From the NCBI RefSeq assembly GCF_023715615.1, contig NZ_JAMBOM010000006.1, positions 62,001-126,000 on the forward strand: 64,000 bases of DNA, written 5' to 3'. Made by a program: the position numbers and the translations under genes. The notes beneath the pieces were generated by a model. It ran no database searches and was not told the DNA's origin. It saw nothing but the letters and a program-made list of their open reading frames with translations. The first letter of the stretch is position 1. Each line of letters begins with the position of its first letter. Source of the stretch: Sporosarcina aquimarina (lineage in GTDB: Bacteria; Bacillota; Bacilli; Bacillales_A; Planococcaceae). Of the stretch, positions 17,499 to 26,753 are shown piece by piece.

Positions 17499-17607
17499 TG
17501 GTATAATGGAAGCAAAGGATGTGCTGTCGGACGGCAAATGGTCACGCACTCATGCAGCATAGGAATATGATTAAGACACTTTCCGATTTAGTGGGAAGTG
17601 TTTTTTT
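17499..17607 (+). ncRNA. candidate small RNA (promoter plus terminator, no CDS)
   Basis: An extended -10 promoter TGGTATAAT (17499-17507) is followed about 70 bases later by a rho-independent terminator: ACACTTTCC and GGGAAGTGT stem (17576-17600) and TTTTTTT. The predicted transcript is about 95 nucleotides and contains a further possible stem (ATGTGCTG ... CAGCAT). No ribosome binding site with a convincing ORF is present inside. No -35 box is clear. It could also be the leader of something lost. Family not recognised. Confidence 0.45.
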
Positions 17608-17904
17608 ATGGTGTTTTGCATTAATAAAATCTGCTTTGGAGAAACACGTTGAAGGTATATTCGAAGTTATGTGGTACACAGTCGAGTCAAACTCTTTTGA
17701 AATGAACTACGATTCCTCAGAAAGAAAAAACGAAATTGGATTCTTCGAAATCGAATGATAAGATAGAGAAGGAAATATTTCTCAAGCAAAGTTGTTATTC
17801 AGATGAATTCTTACTATAAATGCGCGACATCTAGGTTGATTGTTCAGCAACATAACAAGTGAAAGAAAACGCTGTGAGAAACTACCAGAGAATGGGGATG
17901 TAGT

Positions 17905-18171
17905 ATGACATTACGAAGTTTGGGGATAGCTGTGATCACTTTCAGTGTTCTGGAATTGGTTGCGATTCCTGTGTTATTGATAGTTCCAGATAAGCTCTAT
18001 TCAGCAATAGATGGTGTTTTTATCATTGTTTTCATCGTATATCCTTTATTTTATCTGCTCGTCCTTTTAATGTTGAAAAAGGGAATCCGAAAAATGGGAG
18101 CAGTCATTTTACTGATTCCGTTGCTCCTATACACCCCTATCTTGATGGTTCTCCAGGGACTGATTCGATAA
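17905..18171 (+). CDS. small membrane protein, unknown
   Basis: 88 residues with three predicted transmembrane segments (residues about 5-27, 36-57 and 64-84). No known domain. ATG 17905 follows GGGGATGTAGT. It is the first of three consecutive small membrane protein genes on the plus strand. The intergenic region before it (17608-17904) shows nothing else that I can support. Confidence 0.55.
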   Translation: MTLRSLGIAVITFSVLELVAIPVLLIVPDKLYSAIDGVFIIVFIVYPLFYLLVLLMLKKGIRKMGAVILLIPLLLYTPILMVLQGLIR

Positions 18172-18243
18172 TACGCTATTCAGGGCAGTTTTGGGCGGCG
18201 AAAAAGATGTTTGAATCCTCGTGAAGGAAGGTGGGGCTACGTT

Positions 18244-18651
18244 ATGACAACAAGCTACAAAGAGACATTTGAACGTTTTGCTCTCTACTTTTTAGCGATT
18301 CTACTATCTCCCATATTATTTGGAATTCTCTTAGCAAGTTACTCTATGATTGCTGTTCAAGATGCTTGGGGATTTGCCCCAACGGTCTTTGTAGTAGCTC
18401 TTTACTCGTTTCCGTTCTTTGCATTATTAGCATTCCCTGTTTCATTGTATATCGATTTCTCAGCCAGGTTTAACAACTATTCGAATAGCCTAAAGACATT
18501 GCTTTATGCGGGGGTTGGTAGCTTGGCGGGCCTTTTGGGAAGCGTTATTCTATATGATCTTTTTTCATTAATATCTATGATTTTATTAGGGGCTATCGGT
18601 GGCGTACTTCACTTTCTCGTATTGACACTCATAAAAAAGGTTTTCAAATAA
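18244..18651 (+). CDS. membrane protein, unknown
   Basis: 135 residues from ATG 18244 (an upstream TTG at 18211 lacks a good binding site). Four predicted transmembrane helices: ALYFLAILLSPILFGILLA, FVVALYSFPFFALLAFPV, a middle segment GVGSLAGLLGSVILY, and a C-terminal ILLGAIGGVLHFLVLTL. No motif points to a function. It lies 72 bases after the preceding small membrane protein gene. Confidence 0.6.
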   Translation: MTTSYKETFERFALYFLAILLSPILFGILLASYSMIAVQDAWGFAPTVFVVALYSFPFFALLAFPVSLYIDFSARFNNYSNSLKTLLYAGVGSLAGLLGSVILYDLFSLISMILLGAIGGVLHFLVLTLIKKVFK

Positions 18652-18909
18652 CACTGCTTTCGGTCGTTCATGTGGCAAACGAGTCAACTACAAGTTAGAC
18701 GTGTTGGTCCATCGTGAAGATAAGAATAGAATTATTTTGGGATGTGGCTAGAACCTAATGGATAGCTGTGTACCATTGACTCTAACTATGCTTTAGATGT
18801 ATTACTAATCAGTGAGGAAACATACACTTCGGACATATTTCAGGAATTTATAGAAGTTGTATGCTGCGCAGGTATGCCATACAAAAAACAACAGAGAGGA
18901 AGATCGTGG

Positions 18910-19554
18910 ATGACGGTAGCAGCAACTTCTGAAAAATATACGAGGCAAGCAAATAGGTACTTGCTCTACACCATATTAGGATTGGCTGCGGGTATCATAA
19001 CTAGACTATCAGACTTTTTTCCGTATGATAGCTTATGGAGTTTTAGTTCGATTGCAACCTTATTCGGCTTTTGGATAGTTACAGTGACGCTGGTTATTTA
19101 CTTCAGTGATTCAAATTGCAACGCTGCAATCAACGTCCTATTGTACTTGTTAAACATGAATCTTAGTTTTTATTTGTTGCAGTACATTTTGGGTTTCTAT
19201 ATGCCACGATTCTTTAATGATGGATTTCAATGGAACCTTTTCATGTTCTACAATGTGCTCGCCGTCGTATGCAGTGTTATCAGTTTCGTGCTATACAATT
19301 GGAACAAAGAAAACAAGTGGAGCAGTTTTTTGTATGCCTTGCCTGTCAGTGGTCTAGCCGCTGAAACAATTGGTGTAGGCATTTATCTTAGTGAGCATCA
19401 GATGTATTTGTTCCAGTTTGTTTTTAATCTCACAGGCCTAGTGGTTTTAGGTGGGTTATTCTTCCGAAACGCAGCAAACAAGTCGGTCTTTGCAGTCACC
19501 CTGGCCACAATTACAGCAACAATGTTTTCTCTGTTCTATTTTCCTTTTCTCTAA
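18910..19554 (+). CDS. membrane protein, unknown
   Basis: 214 residues from ATG 18910, preceded by AGAGGAAG. About seven predicted transmembrane segments, starting with YLLYTILGLAAGIITRL. A soluble-loop signature is absent, and I recognise no family. The intergenic stretch before it (18652-18909) holds no gene. Confidence 0.6.
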   Translation: MTVAATSEKYTRQANRYLLYTILGLAAGIITRLSDFFPYDSLWSFSSIATLFGFWIVTVTLVIYFSDSNCNAAINVLLYLLNMNLSFYLLQYILGFYMPRFFNDGFQWNLFMFYNVLAVVCSVISFVLYNWNKENKWSSFLYALPVSGLAAETIGVGIYLSEHQMYLFQFVFNLTGLVVLGGLFFRNAANKSVFAVTLATITATMFSLFYFPFL

Positions 19555-19920
19555 GTTACCTTACAGGAATTAGAGGGTTCGCTGTCCTGGCATTGTATAA
19601 CGCTGATAGATACAGGCTAATTTGTCTTTATTTATGAACGGCCGAAATTTTTGAAATTAGCATAACCACAAATCGTGGCGCAGATTAAAGTTTGCAGAAG
19701 AAGAGTAGACGAAAAGAAGGCTTTTTAGTGTCTGCAGAGCTAGATCCACGAGCTTATGAGACATATATTAAACACAACTCTGAAACGTAGAAGGATTTTG
19801 TGGTGAGCTTGTCTTCAGGTTCGCTTTTTAGTTTGGGTGTTAGGTTATCTGGCCTTTTTATTTCATGGCCTTTGTCTGTGTGATGCACAACTCAACCAAT
19901 ATTCAGAGTTGTTATCAAAT
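19555..19920. other. intergenic, no gene seen
   Basis: About 365 bases without a supportable gene between the membrane protein gene and the bidirectional terminator at 19921. Possible short hairpins with GGCC and TTTTT near 19851-19870 could end the upstream gene. Confidence 0.4.
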
Positions 19921-19975
19921 AAAAAGGCGGACTGAACAGGTCATAATTCGTGACCTGTTCAGTCCGCCTTTTTTT
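19921..19975. terminator. strong bidirectional terminator
   Basis: Perfect inverted repeat: AAAAAGGCGGACTGAACAGG with TCA, a seven-base loop TAATTCG, and the exact complement ending in a T run. It separates the plus-strand membrane genes from the minus-strand M20/YfcC operon and can serve both. Confidence 0.92.
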
Positions 19976-19983
19976 ATCTTTTC

Positions 19984-21162
19984 TTATTCACCACAAAGTT
20001 CTTCTGCGATATTGACAAAATAATTCACACCATACTGCAACGCCGTTTCCTCAATCTTGAATTTTGGATGATGCAGGGGATAGGCTTTGCCAAAATCTTC
20101 ATTATGAACACCAATGAATTGCATGGACGCAGGAACTACTTCTGAATACGCCGCAAAGTCCTCAGCGCCAAACATCGGCTCTGGCAAGTCGATAACGTTC
20201 TCTTCTCCGACTAATTTAGCTGCTGCGCGGCGAGTGATTTCCGTTGCTTCCGTGTCGTTATGAACTGCGGCACATCCGAGATCCCATTTGATTTCCGCTT
20301 TTGCACCATGCGTGTTTGCGATGCCGTTTACAACCTGGTCCAAGTACTCTCTAGCTTGTATGCGAACGACCGGATCATGCGAGCGGATGGTTCCACCGAA
20401 TGATGCACTTTCTTCAATGACATTCAACGAGTTTCCACAATTGAACTTTGTCACAGTGATGACCGGAGCCTGCAAAATCGGCAATTTACGAGAGACGATC
20501 AGCTGAATATTCGTGACAATCTCTGCTCCGATAATGAGTGGGTCGATTGCGAGTTCAGGAGTAGAGGCATGGCCACCTCGTCCGATAATTTTCACTTCAA
20601 AGTCATCTCCTGCTGCATTCATCTTACCAGCACGCATCGAGAACTTACCTGCGTTCTCATAGGGATAGACATGCAATGCAAAGACGTAATCGACGCCTTC
20701 CATGACGCCGTGTTCAACAAGTTCTTGCGCTCCGCCTGGTGTCACTTCTTCTGCATGCTGGAAGATGAAACGGATCTCTCCGCTGAATTCATCCCGTCTT
20801 TCGGACAACGCTTTCGCAGCACCCATTAGCATTGAAGCATGTGCATCATGACCACAAGCGTGCATCACTCCTGGTGTTTTGGATTGGAAGTCGATATCTG
20901 CCTCTTCATGGATAGGTAACGCGTCGATGTCTGCACGAAAAGCAATTGTGCGAGATGTTGCAGCAGAAGGTTTTCCGCCTTTCAATACGGCATAGACACT
21001 CGTTTTTGTCGGTCTCGTAACAGTGAGTCCTGGAAACTCAGAAACAGTTTTATAAATATAGTCCGATGTTTTATATTCGTGATGGGATAGTTCCGCATTT
21101 TCATGTAGATGACGTCTCCATGAAATGACTTCTTTTTGCAATGAGTCTAGATTCAAAACCAA
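19984..21162 (-). CDS. M20-family amidohydrolase/aminoacylase
   Basis: 392 residues, starting at a TTG behind AGGGGG. M20D-type metallo-amidohydrolases remove acyl groups from N-acyl-amino acids or related amides. Zinc-site motifs: HACGHDAH (about residues 101-108), HAEEVTPGG, and the C-terminal LHHPKF; the dimerisation-domain motif GRGGHAS is in the middle. The gene is 21 bases downstream of the YfcC transporter gene in the same operon. The likely picture is uptake of an acylated amino acid by YfcC, then hydrolysis here (inference). A cre site upstream suggests carbon catabolite control. Confidence 0.88.
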   Translation of the reverse strand: MVLNLDSLQKEVISWRRHLHENAELSHHEYKTSDYIYKTVSEFPGLTVTRPTKTSVYAVLKGGKPSAATSRTIAFRADIDALPIHEEADIDFQSKTPGVMHACGHDAHASMLMGAAKALSERRDEFSGEIRFIFQHAEEVTPGGAQELVEHGVMEGVDYVFALHVYPYENAGKFSMRAGKMNAAGDDFEVKIIGRGGHASTPELAIDPLIIGAEIVTNIQLIVSRKLPILQAPVITVTKFNCGNSLNVIEESASFGGTIRSHDPVVRIQAREYLDQVVNGIANTHGAKAEIKWDLGCAAVHNDTEATEITRRAAAKLVGEENVIDLPEPMFGAEDFAAYSEVVPASMQFIGVHNEDFGKAYPLHHPKFKIEETALQYGVNYFVNIAEELCGE

Positions 21163-21183
21163 TTGTAAAACCCCCTAATTAAT

Positions 21184-22605
21184 TTAAAATGGTCCGTAGT
21201 TAATGGCTTGTGCAATGATAAGGAAAATAATTGTAATTCCGACTTGTATCAGTACATAAGGGAATACCCATTTAACCCATTGAGTGAACGGAATTCCAGC
21301 AATAGCGAGTCCTGCTAACAAAACTCCGCTCGTTGGAATAACGGTATTTGAGATTCCATCTCCCATCTGGAAAGCAAACACCGCAGTTTGTCTTGTAACA
21401 CCAATCAAGTCAGCGAGTGGTGTCATCAGAGGCATCGTTAGAGCAGCTTGACCGCTTCCAGAAGGGACGATGAAGTTAATGACTAACTGCATAAAGAACA
21501 TTCCGATCGCATTGATAGATGCGGGCAATTGACCAACTAATCCAGCTGAAAAATACAAAATCGTATCCAGTAAGCCACCGTCTTTCGTAACGACGAGAAT
21601 CGTTTGGGCGATCCCAATAATTAAAGCCCCAGCGACCATTTCTCGTGCTCCTGATACGAAACCATCTGCCATCTTATTCATAGATAACTTTCCGATAATC
21701 CCCATAATAATCGCACTGAAAAGGAAGATACCGCCGATTTCACTAATGTACCATCCGAATTTAATGACTCCGACAACTAAGGCGATGAAGTTCGCAAGTA
21801 GGACAAGTAAGGCAAGTAAATGTCTTTTACTCATTTTGAACTCCATATCGATAGCAACTTGATCTTTCGGATCGAACTTGCCATAGATGCCTGCTGCTGG
21901 ATTCTTCTTAACTTTCATGGCATGTCTATAAATGAAGACAACTGTTAGTAGATAGAACACAATGAAAATCGCAATGCGTAATCCCATTCCCGAATAAATC
22001 GGGAGTTCAGCAATGCTTTGTGCAACAGCTACGTTAAATGGATTGGTGATACCTGTCACAAATCCGGTAGCCATCGTACCGAGCATGACAATGGCGAAGC
22101 CGGTTAGTGCATCCATCCTTAGTGCCATCGTCATCGGAACGATAATGGCAATATAGACGAGTGTATCTTCAGCCGAGCCGATTAACGTACCAAGTAACGC
22201 GAAAATCAGAACCAATAATGGTATGAGGACGATTTCACGTTTTCCAAATCGTGCTGCAACCACCTTGATGAATGAATCAATCGCCCCTGTTGCTTGCATA
22301 ATTCCAAGTGCACCACCAAAGAGGAACACAAACAAAATAATATGCGCGCCTTCCATTAAACCTAAATGCACACTATTAAACATTTGAAGGAGTCCAACTG
22401 GTGTTCTATCGACAAATTCAAATGAGTTCGCATCCACAATTGTTCGTCCATCTTGTTCAATGCGATCATACTGCCCAGCAGGCACGATATACGTGAGCAC
22501 GGTCATAATGACAATGACAATGAACATGAGTGCAAATGCATTAATCCCTTTCGCCGGTGTTTCCTGTTCTTGATGGTTCAAGTAGTCTTTCGTTGGCTTT
22601 GTCAT
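21184..22605 (-). CDS. YfcC-family transporter
   Basis: 473 residues from ATG 22605, which follows GGGGGGATATT; the frame is open further upstream without a site. About twelve transmembrane segments. The family signature is present: MTVLTYIVPAGQYDRI at the first helix end, the large extracytoplasmic loop, FGGALGIMQATGAID, and the paired FIVPSGSGQAALTMPLM and TSGVLLAGLAIAGIPF near the C-terminus. YfcC/AbgT-like proteins are thought to import peptides, p-aminobenzoyl-glutamate-like compounds or amino-acid derivatives. It is first in the operon with the M20 hydrolase. Confidence 0.88.
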   Translation of the reverse strand: MTKPTKDYLNHQEQETPAKGINAFALMFIVIVIMTVLTYIVPAGQYDRIEQDGRTIVDANSFEFVDRTPVGLLQMFNSVHLGLMEGAHIILFVFLFGGALGIMQATGAIDSFIKVVAARFGKREIVLIPLLVLIFALLGTLIGSAEDTLVYIAIIVPMTMALRMDALTGFAIVMLGTMATGFVTGITNPFNVAVAQSIAELPIYSGMGLRIAIFIVFYLLTVVFIYRHAMKVKKNPAAGIYGKFDPKDQVAIDMEFKMSKRHLLALLVLLANFIALVVGVIKFGWYISEIGGIFLFSAIIMGIIGKLSMNKMADGFVSGAREMVAGALIIGIAQTILVVTKDGGLLDTILYFSAGLVGQLPASINAIGMFFMQLVINFIVPSGSGQAALTMPLMTPLADLIGVTRQTAVFAFQMGDGISNTVIPTSGVLLAGLAIAGIPFTQWVKWVFPYVLIQVGITIIFLIIAQAINYGPF

Positions 22606-22747
22606 AATATCCCCCCAGGATAACGAATATGTAAATGCAGTGAAACTAACCTGTTGTCGACTATCCCACCCCAAGATAACGAGCAATTTAGTTGTAGGTA
22701 TGAACCCCAACAAGAACGTATTTCCTTTGTTCTCCTGTTGGTTTTAG

Positions 22748-22761
22748 TGGAAGCGCTTCCA
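22748..22761. promoter_or_regulatory. CcpA cre site
   Basis: TGGAAGCGCTTCCA is a perfect 14-base palindrome and fits the cre consensus TGNAANCGNTNNCA at every fixed position. It lies about 145 bases before the start of the YfcC-M20 operon, so carbon catabolite repression of that operon is likely. Confidence 0.8.
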
Positions 22762-23181
22762 AGTGAAATTCTACAAATCTGTGGCTCTACAGATGCCACC
22801 GCGTAATACAGACAAGCAAAACCTATTCTTCTTTTGGAACTTGGATTGTCTAGGACGTCCTCTTATTGTGTTGAAAGACGTTGGATTTTAAAGCTCTCAG
22901 TCAGTTGCTAGATACAAGTACAAATTTACGACACATACATTGAAAACTAGAATGAACTTCAACTCCTTTTTCCGTTCATTGGAAAGTATTTCCGCTGAAA
23001 GGAAATTTGTTATATAGAATATATGCTGAATCTATTGTGATGTCAATGTATTTTGAAAAGTTAATCAACACTTTTCTAATATATAATTAAACTATCAATT
23101 GCTCGAGCACATTCAAGCTGGTGATAGGAAATAAAAGTCATTCAACAGAGATTTTCGTACTACTTGTCAATCTCCATCAAC
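22762..23181. other. intergenic, no gene seen
   Basis: A+T-rich stretch of about 420 bases upstream of the YfcC operon. No ORF with a ribosome binding site. It should hold the promoter of the operon, but I cannot choose one with confidence. Confidence 0.4.
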
Positions 23182-23224
23182 AGGTTATGAAAACAGTCAT
23201 CGCACAAGACTGTTTTCATAACCT
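23182..23224. repeat. long perfect inverted repeat
   Basis: AGGTTATGAAAACAGTC and its exact reverse complement flank a nine-base loop ATCGCACAA. The 17-base-pair stem has no T run on the plus strand, and on the minus strand none either, so it is not an ordinary terminator. A short ORF of 30 codons follows (23285-23377) that I do not consider supported. Confidence 0.6.
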
Positions 23225-23420
23225 ATACACAAACTTTGTCCCGTTCCATCCTGATTCAGGATAGAGAAATAATCTGAGAGGTTTATGGTTTCTATAAAAG
23301 ATGTAGATGAATTGAAGAAACTGGTTGATCACATGAAAGTTGAAACTTTAAAGGATACGAAACGTAGAAAAGAGTAAGAAGTCTTCGGATTATGAGTACT
23401 CAAAAAGGGGGACAAAGCTA

Positions 23421-23870
23421 ATGGAGTTTAAACCAAAAATCGATAAACAGTTTCTTTTGTTCATTGGTAGTTGTATGTTGGTAATCGGCATAGCTACATG
23501 GTGGCCACTGTTTCTAGAAGGCGGAACCGATTGGACAGTTATTTTGACACTTACTGTTGTGTTTCTGGTCAGTGTTGGTGTAATTGCATGGTGCAGTTTT
23601 GCTATTCGTTATGTTTTTCATCCCGATTATTTGTTGATAAAAGGTGGACCATTCCGCAGTAAAATTTCTTATAAAACCATTACGACTGTAAATACTACAC
23701 GGGACATCTATACAGGTTACCGATTGCTTTCGTCAGTGGATGCTCTTGAATTGTTTTACGCACATGCGTTACTCGGAAGTGTGAAAGTTTCACCGCAAAA
23801 CAAAGATGCATTCATACAAGAACTTCTAGCTCGTAACCCAAATATAAAGGTATTGGTTACCAATAAATGA
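23421..23870 (+). CDS. PH-domain membrane protein (YyaB-like)
   Basis: 149 residues. Two transmembrane segments near the N-terminus (FLLFIGSCMLVIGIATWWP and VILTLTVVFLVSVGVIAW), then a bacterial PH-like domain: YVFHPDYLLIKGGPFRSKISYKTI is the usual first half, and the SPQNKDAFIQELLARNP segment is a typical end. Role unknown; members are widespread small membrane proteins in Bacillales. ATG follows AAAAAGGGGGAC. It is closed by a hairpin with T run. Confidence 0.72.
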   Translation: MEFKPKIDKQFLLFIGSCMLVIGIATWWPLFLEGGTDWTVILTLTVVFLVSVGVIAWCSFAIRYVFHPDYLLIKGGPFRSKISYKTITTVNTTRDIYTGYRLLSSVDALELFYAHALLGSVKVSPQNKDAFIQELLARNPNIKVLVTNK

Positions 23871-23885
23871 AAAAACGCCAAGGGG

Positions 23886-23913
23886 GGCTCGGCATATGCT
23901 GAGTTCTTTTTGT
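23886..23913 (+). terminator. rho-independent terminator
   Basis: CTCGGCATATGCTGAG hairpin (one G-T pair) followed by TTCTTTTTG after the PH-domain gene. Confidence 0.6.
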
Positions 23914-24066
23914 TTTGAATAATTTTCTGATTAGAATTTTTCACTGTAGAAAGCAATTCCTTCATTGGCTACAATGTGGTTAACTAGACTGTAATAGCAT
24001 GAGGTGAAAAGTCCCGTTTTTTGCAAGAGCGGGAAATAGAAAAAAAGCTGAGGTGGAAACAGGTTT

Positions 24067-25251
24067 ATGACTATACAGCTTAAGCAAAGATTATTGAATA
24101 AGGTTAATCAGAAAGAATTTATCATTGGATTGGCTTCAGGTTCAGGTAAATCAGCAAAATCTACTGTGGCTGGTGGAGGAGATATGATTTTAGCGTTAAA
24201 CTCCGGACGCTTTAGACAAATGGGAGTTAGTTCACTAGCAGGCTATCTCCCTTACTTAAATTGCAACAAACTCGTTATGGAATTTGGTTCAAGGGAAATA
24301 CTCCCTATCGCAAATGGGTTTCCTGTTGTTTTTGGACTGTGTGCAACTGACCCGTTGATCAATTTAGATCAATACATTCAAGAAATTAAAACAAAGGGGT
24401 TTACAGGTATTAATAACTATCCTTCTGTAGGAATGATAGATGGGGTTTTTAGAGAGGCATTGGAGGAGCAAGGGGTTTCGTATGAAACGGAAGTGAAAGC
24501 GATAAAAATCGCCCATGAGAAAGAGCTTTTTACAATTGCATTTGTATTTGATAAAGAGCAAGCGAGGCTGATGTTGGATGCTGGGGCGGATGTTATTTGT
24601 GCTCATCTAGGCTTTACAAAAGGCGGTATGCTAGGCGCAAAGAAAGCACTTAGCTTAGTAGAAGGAGCAAAAGTGGTCAATGAAATCTTCAGCGTTTGCG
24701 ATCACAATGAACATCAGGTCATTAAAATGATTTATGGAGGTCCAGTTTCTACCCCGACAGATGTGAAATATATGCAAGACAACACGGAAACAATGGGATA
24801 TATCGGGGGATCTTCTTTTGAAAGAATTCCAACAGAACAAGCTCTGTCCTCGACTATTAGAAAGTTTAAGAACATAGGACAAAAAGAAGCGGATGAATTT
24901 TTAGTGAAGATGTTAGAGGGAGCTGAAAAACACTATGAGTATGCAGAATTTGTAAAGGAATATATCGCAGTAAACTATATGTCGAAAATCTCATTAGAGG
25001 ATTTGGCACAGCTCTTACATATTTCAAGGCCCTATTTAAGTAAAGTATTTAAACAAGAAGTAGGTTGTTCATATAGTAATTATTTGACTGAGTATAGAAT
25101 GCATAAATCCATTGAATTTATGAGCCAAAACTGTTTTCAGCTTGCTGAAATTGCAAATATGACAGGGTTTAATGATTACGCACATTATAGTAAGGCTTTT
25201 AAGAAGTACGCAGGACAATCTCCCCGAGAATATGTAGAAGGATTACAATAA
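24067..25251 (+). CDS. AraC-family regulator fused to a PEP-hydrolase-like TIM barrel
   Basis: 394 residues. Residues about 1-280 are a TIM-barrel domain of the 'phosphoenolpyruvate hydrolase family' (Tm-1 C-terminal type), with VAGGGDMILALNSGRFRQMG, SLAGYLPY, TKGFTGINNYPSVGMIDG and MIYGGPVSTPTDV. It is a clear homologue of the free enzyme at 26754. Residues about 296-394 are an AraC double helix-turn-helix ending ANMTGFNDYAHYSKAFKKYA and GQSPREY. The expected role is a regulator that senses the ligand of the barrel and controls the downstream Tm-1-like operon. A binding palindrome candidate lies at 25345. ATG follows a GAGGTGG site. Whether the barrel is still catalytic is not known. Confidence 0.88.
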   Translation: MTIQLKQRLLNKVNQKEFIIGLASGSGKSAKSTVAGGGDMILALNSGRFRQMGVSSLAGYLPYLNCNKLVMEFGSREILPIANGFPVVFGLCATDPLINLDQYIQEIKTKGFTGINNYPSVGMIDGVFREALEEQGVSYETEVKAIKIAHEKELFTIAFVFDKEQARLMLDAGADVICAHLGFTKGGMLGAKKALSLVEGAKVVNEIFSVCDHNEHQVIKMIYGGPVSTPTDVKYMQDNTETMGYIGGSSFERIPTEQALSSTIRKFKNIGQKEADEFLVKMLEGAEKHYEYAEFVKEYIAVNYMSKISLEDLAQLLHISRPYLSKVFKQEVGCSYSNYLTEYRMHKSIEFMSQNCFQLAEIANMTGFNDYAHYSKAFKKYAGQSPREYVEGLQ

Positions 25252-25344
25252 CACATGAAATGAGTACCATTTAACATATACGGTTGTTAAAATCGGGTGT
25301 ATTCTAACAGTAGGATGTATAATATTCAGATTATTTTATTGTCG

Positions 25345-25360
25345 AGGACAAATTTGTCCT
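25345..25360. promoter_or_regulatory. perfect palindrome upstream of Tm-1-like operon
   Basis: AGGACAAATTTGTCCT is a perfect 16-base palindrome in the 267-base gap between the regulator and the UPF0261 gene. It could be the operator of the AraC-barrel regulator or of another dimeric protein. AraC proteins more often bind direct repeats, so the assignment is open. Confidence 0.5.
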
Positions 25361-25518
25361 TCAAACCCTTATTCATAAGTATATGTGCTGATTACAAGTT
25401 GTTTTTTAAGCATATTGGAGAGCGTGTACTCTTTGAATTCTGAATAATGGATTTTTCACTGCGACTCGTATTTGGTTTTTCAGATTGAACAATTACTTTT
25501 TTTACGGGGGAGATTGTT

Positions 25519-26730
25519 TTGAAGAAAACTGTTTTGTTGATAGGAACCCTTGACACTAAAGGGGATGAATATGAGTATGTACGCGATTTGATAGCTTTAA
25601 AAGGATTTGAAGTAGTGTTAATTGATGGAGGTGTAGTAGGTTCACCTACGGTTACGCCTACATTTAGTGCAGAAGAGATTGCAGAGTTAGGTGGGAGTAG
25701 TTTAACGGCTTTACGGGATCAACATGATCGTGGTTTGGCTATGAAAGTAATGTCAAAAGGCATTTCCATATTAGTGGATCGGTTATGTATGGAGCGTGAT
25801 GTGGTTGGTGTCATGGGAATGGGTGGTTCTGGTGGTACAGCCTTGATAACACATACTATGAGAGAACTACCGATTGGGATGCCGAAATTAGTGGTTTCAA
25901 CAGTTGCTTCAGGTGACGTTCATCCTTACGTTGGAACGAAAGACATTACAATGATGTATTCCGTTGTAGACGTTGCTGGCTTGAACAAAATTTCGCGACG
26001 AATTTTAGGAAATGCTGCTGGAGCACTCATTGGTATGATTGAACAAGAGATTCCAGAGGTTGAAGACAAGCCAATCATTGCTGCGAGTATGTTTGGAGTT
26101 ACGACAACATGTGTAGAACATCTCAAGAAACATATTGAAGAAAACGGATATGAGCTATTGGTATTCCACGCTACTGGTAGTGGTGGACAAGCAATGGAGT
26201 CTCTGATTAGTGATGGGTTCATTAAAGCTGTAGCGGATGTGACAACCACTGAACTATGTGATGAGTTAGTAGGTGGTGTACTATCGGCAGGTCCTCATCG
26301 GCTTGAAGCAGCTGCTCGTGAAGGAATTCCTCAAGTGGTTTCTTGTGGCGCGCTAGATATGGTGAACTTTGGAGCAATGAATACCGTACCTTCCCAATTT
26401 GCTGACCGTACTTTATATGAGCATAACGCGAACGTTACACTTATGAGAACCACCCCTGAAGAGTGTGCTGAACTAGGAAGAATTCTAAGTGAAAAGTTAA
26501 ACGAAACGACTGGACCGACTACATTGTTCTTACCATTAAAAGGTGTCAGTGCGATAGATGGAGAAGGTCAATTATTCGATTCTCCTGAAGCCACGGAGGC
26601 CTTGTTCGCATCGATTAGAAAACATCTAAATCAAAATGTTGTAGAACTCATTGAGCTGGATCGACACATTAATGATCCAGAATTTGCAGCAGCTATGGCT
26701 TCACATTTATTAAGCAAATTGAATAAATAA
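25519..26730 (+). CDS. UPF0261 / Tm-1-like ATP-binding protein
   Basis: 403 residues, starting at a TTG behind GGGGGAG. It begins with the UPF0261 pattern [20 protein letters not shown] and [10 protein letters not shown]; further conserved blocks are [33 protein letters not shown] and [16 protein letters not shown]. In plant Tm-1 (tomato mosaic virus resistance protein) this ATP-binding domain is fused to the TIM barrel encoded here by the next gene. The bacterial reaction is unknown. It is the first gene of the operon UPF0261 - TIM barrel - cupin, under probable control of the AraC-barrel regulator. Confidence 0.9.
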   Translation: MKKTVLLIGTLDTKGDEYEYVRDLIALKGFEVVLIDGGVVGSPTVTPTFSAEEIAELGGSSLTALRDQHDRGLAMKVMSKGISILVDRLCMERDVVGVMGMGGSGGTALITHTMRELPIGMPKLVVSTVASGDVHPYVGTKDITMMYSVVDVAGLNKISRRILGNAAGALIGMIEQEIPEVEDKPIIAASMFGVTTTCVEHLKKHIEENGYELLVFHATGSGGQAMESLISDGFIKAVADVTTTELCDELVGGVLSAGPHRLEAAAREGIPQVVSCGALDMVNFGAMNTVPSQFADRTLYEHNANVTLMRTTPEECAELGRILSEKLNETTGPTTLFLPLKGVSAIDGEGQLFDSPEATEALFASIRKHLNQNVVELIELDRHINDPEFAAAMASHLLSKLNK

Positions 26731-26753
26731 CATTGAGAAATGAGGGCTTGCAA

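Noticed and set aside
17519-17758. 79-codon ORF after the promoter at 17502
   Set aside because: It spans a rho-independent terminator and resembles no family.
23285-23377. 30-codon ORF (MVSIKDVDELKKLV...)
   Set aside because: Weak binding site and no homologue known to me; could be real, but not supported.
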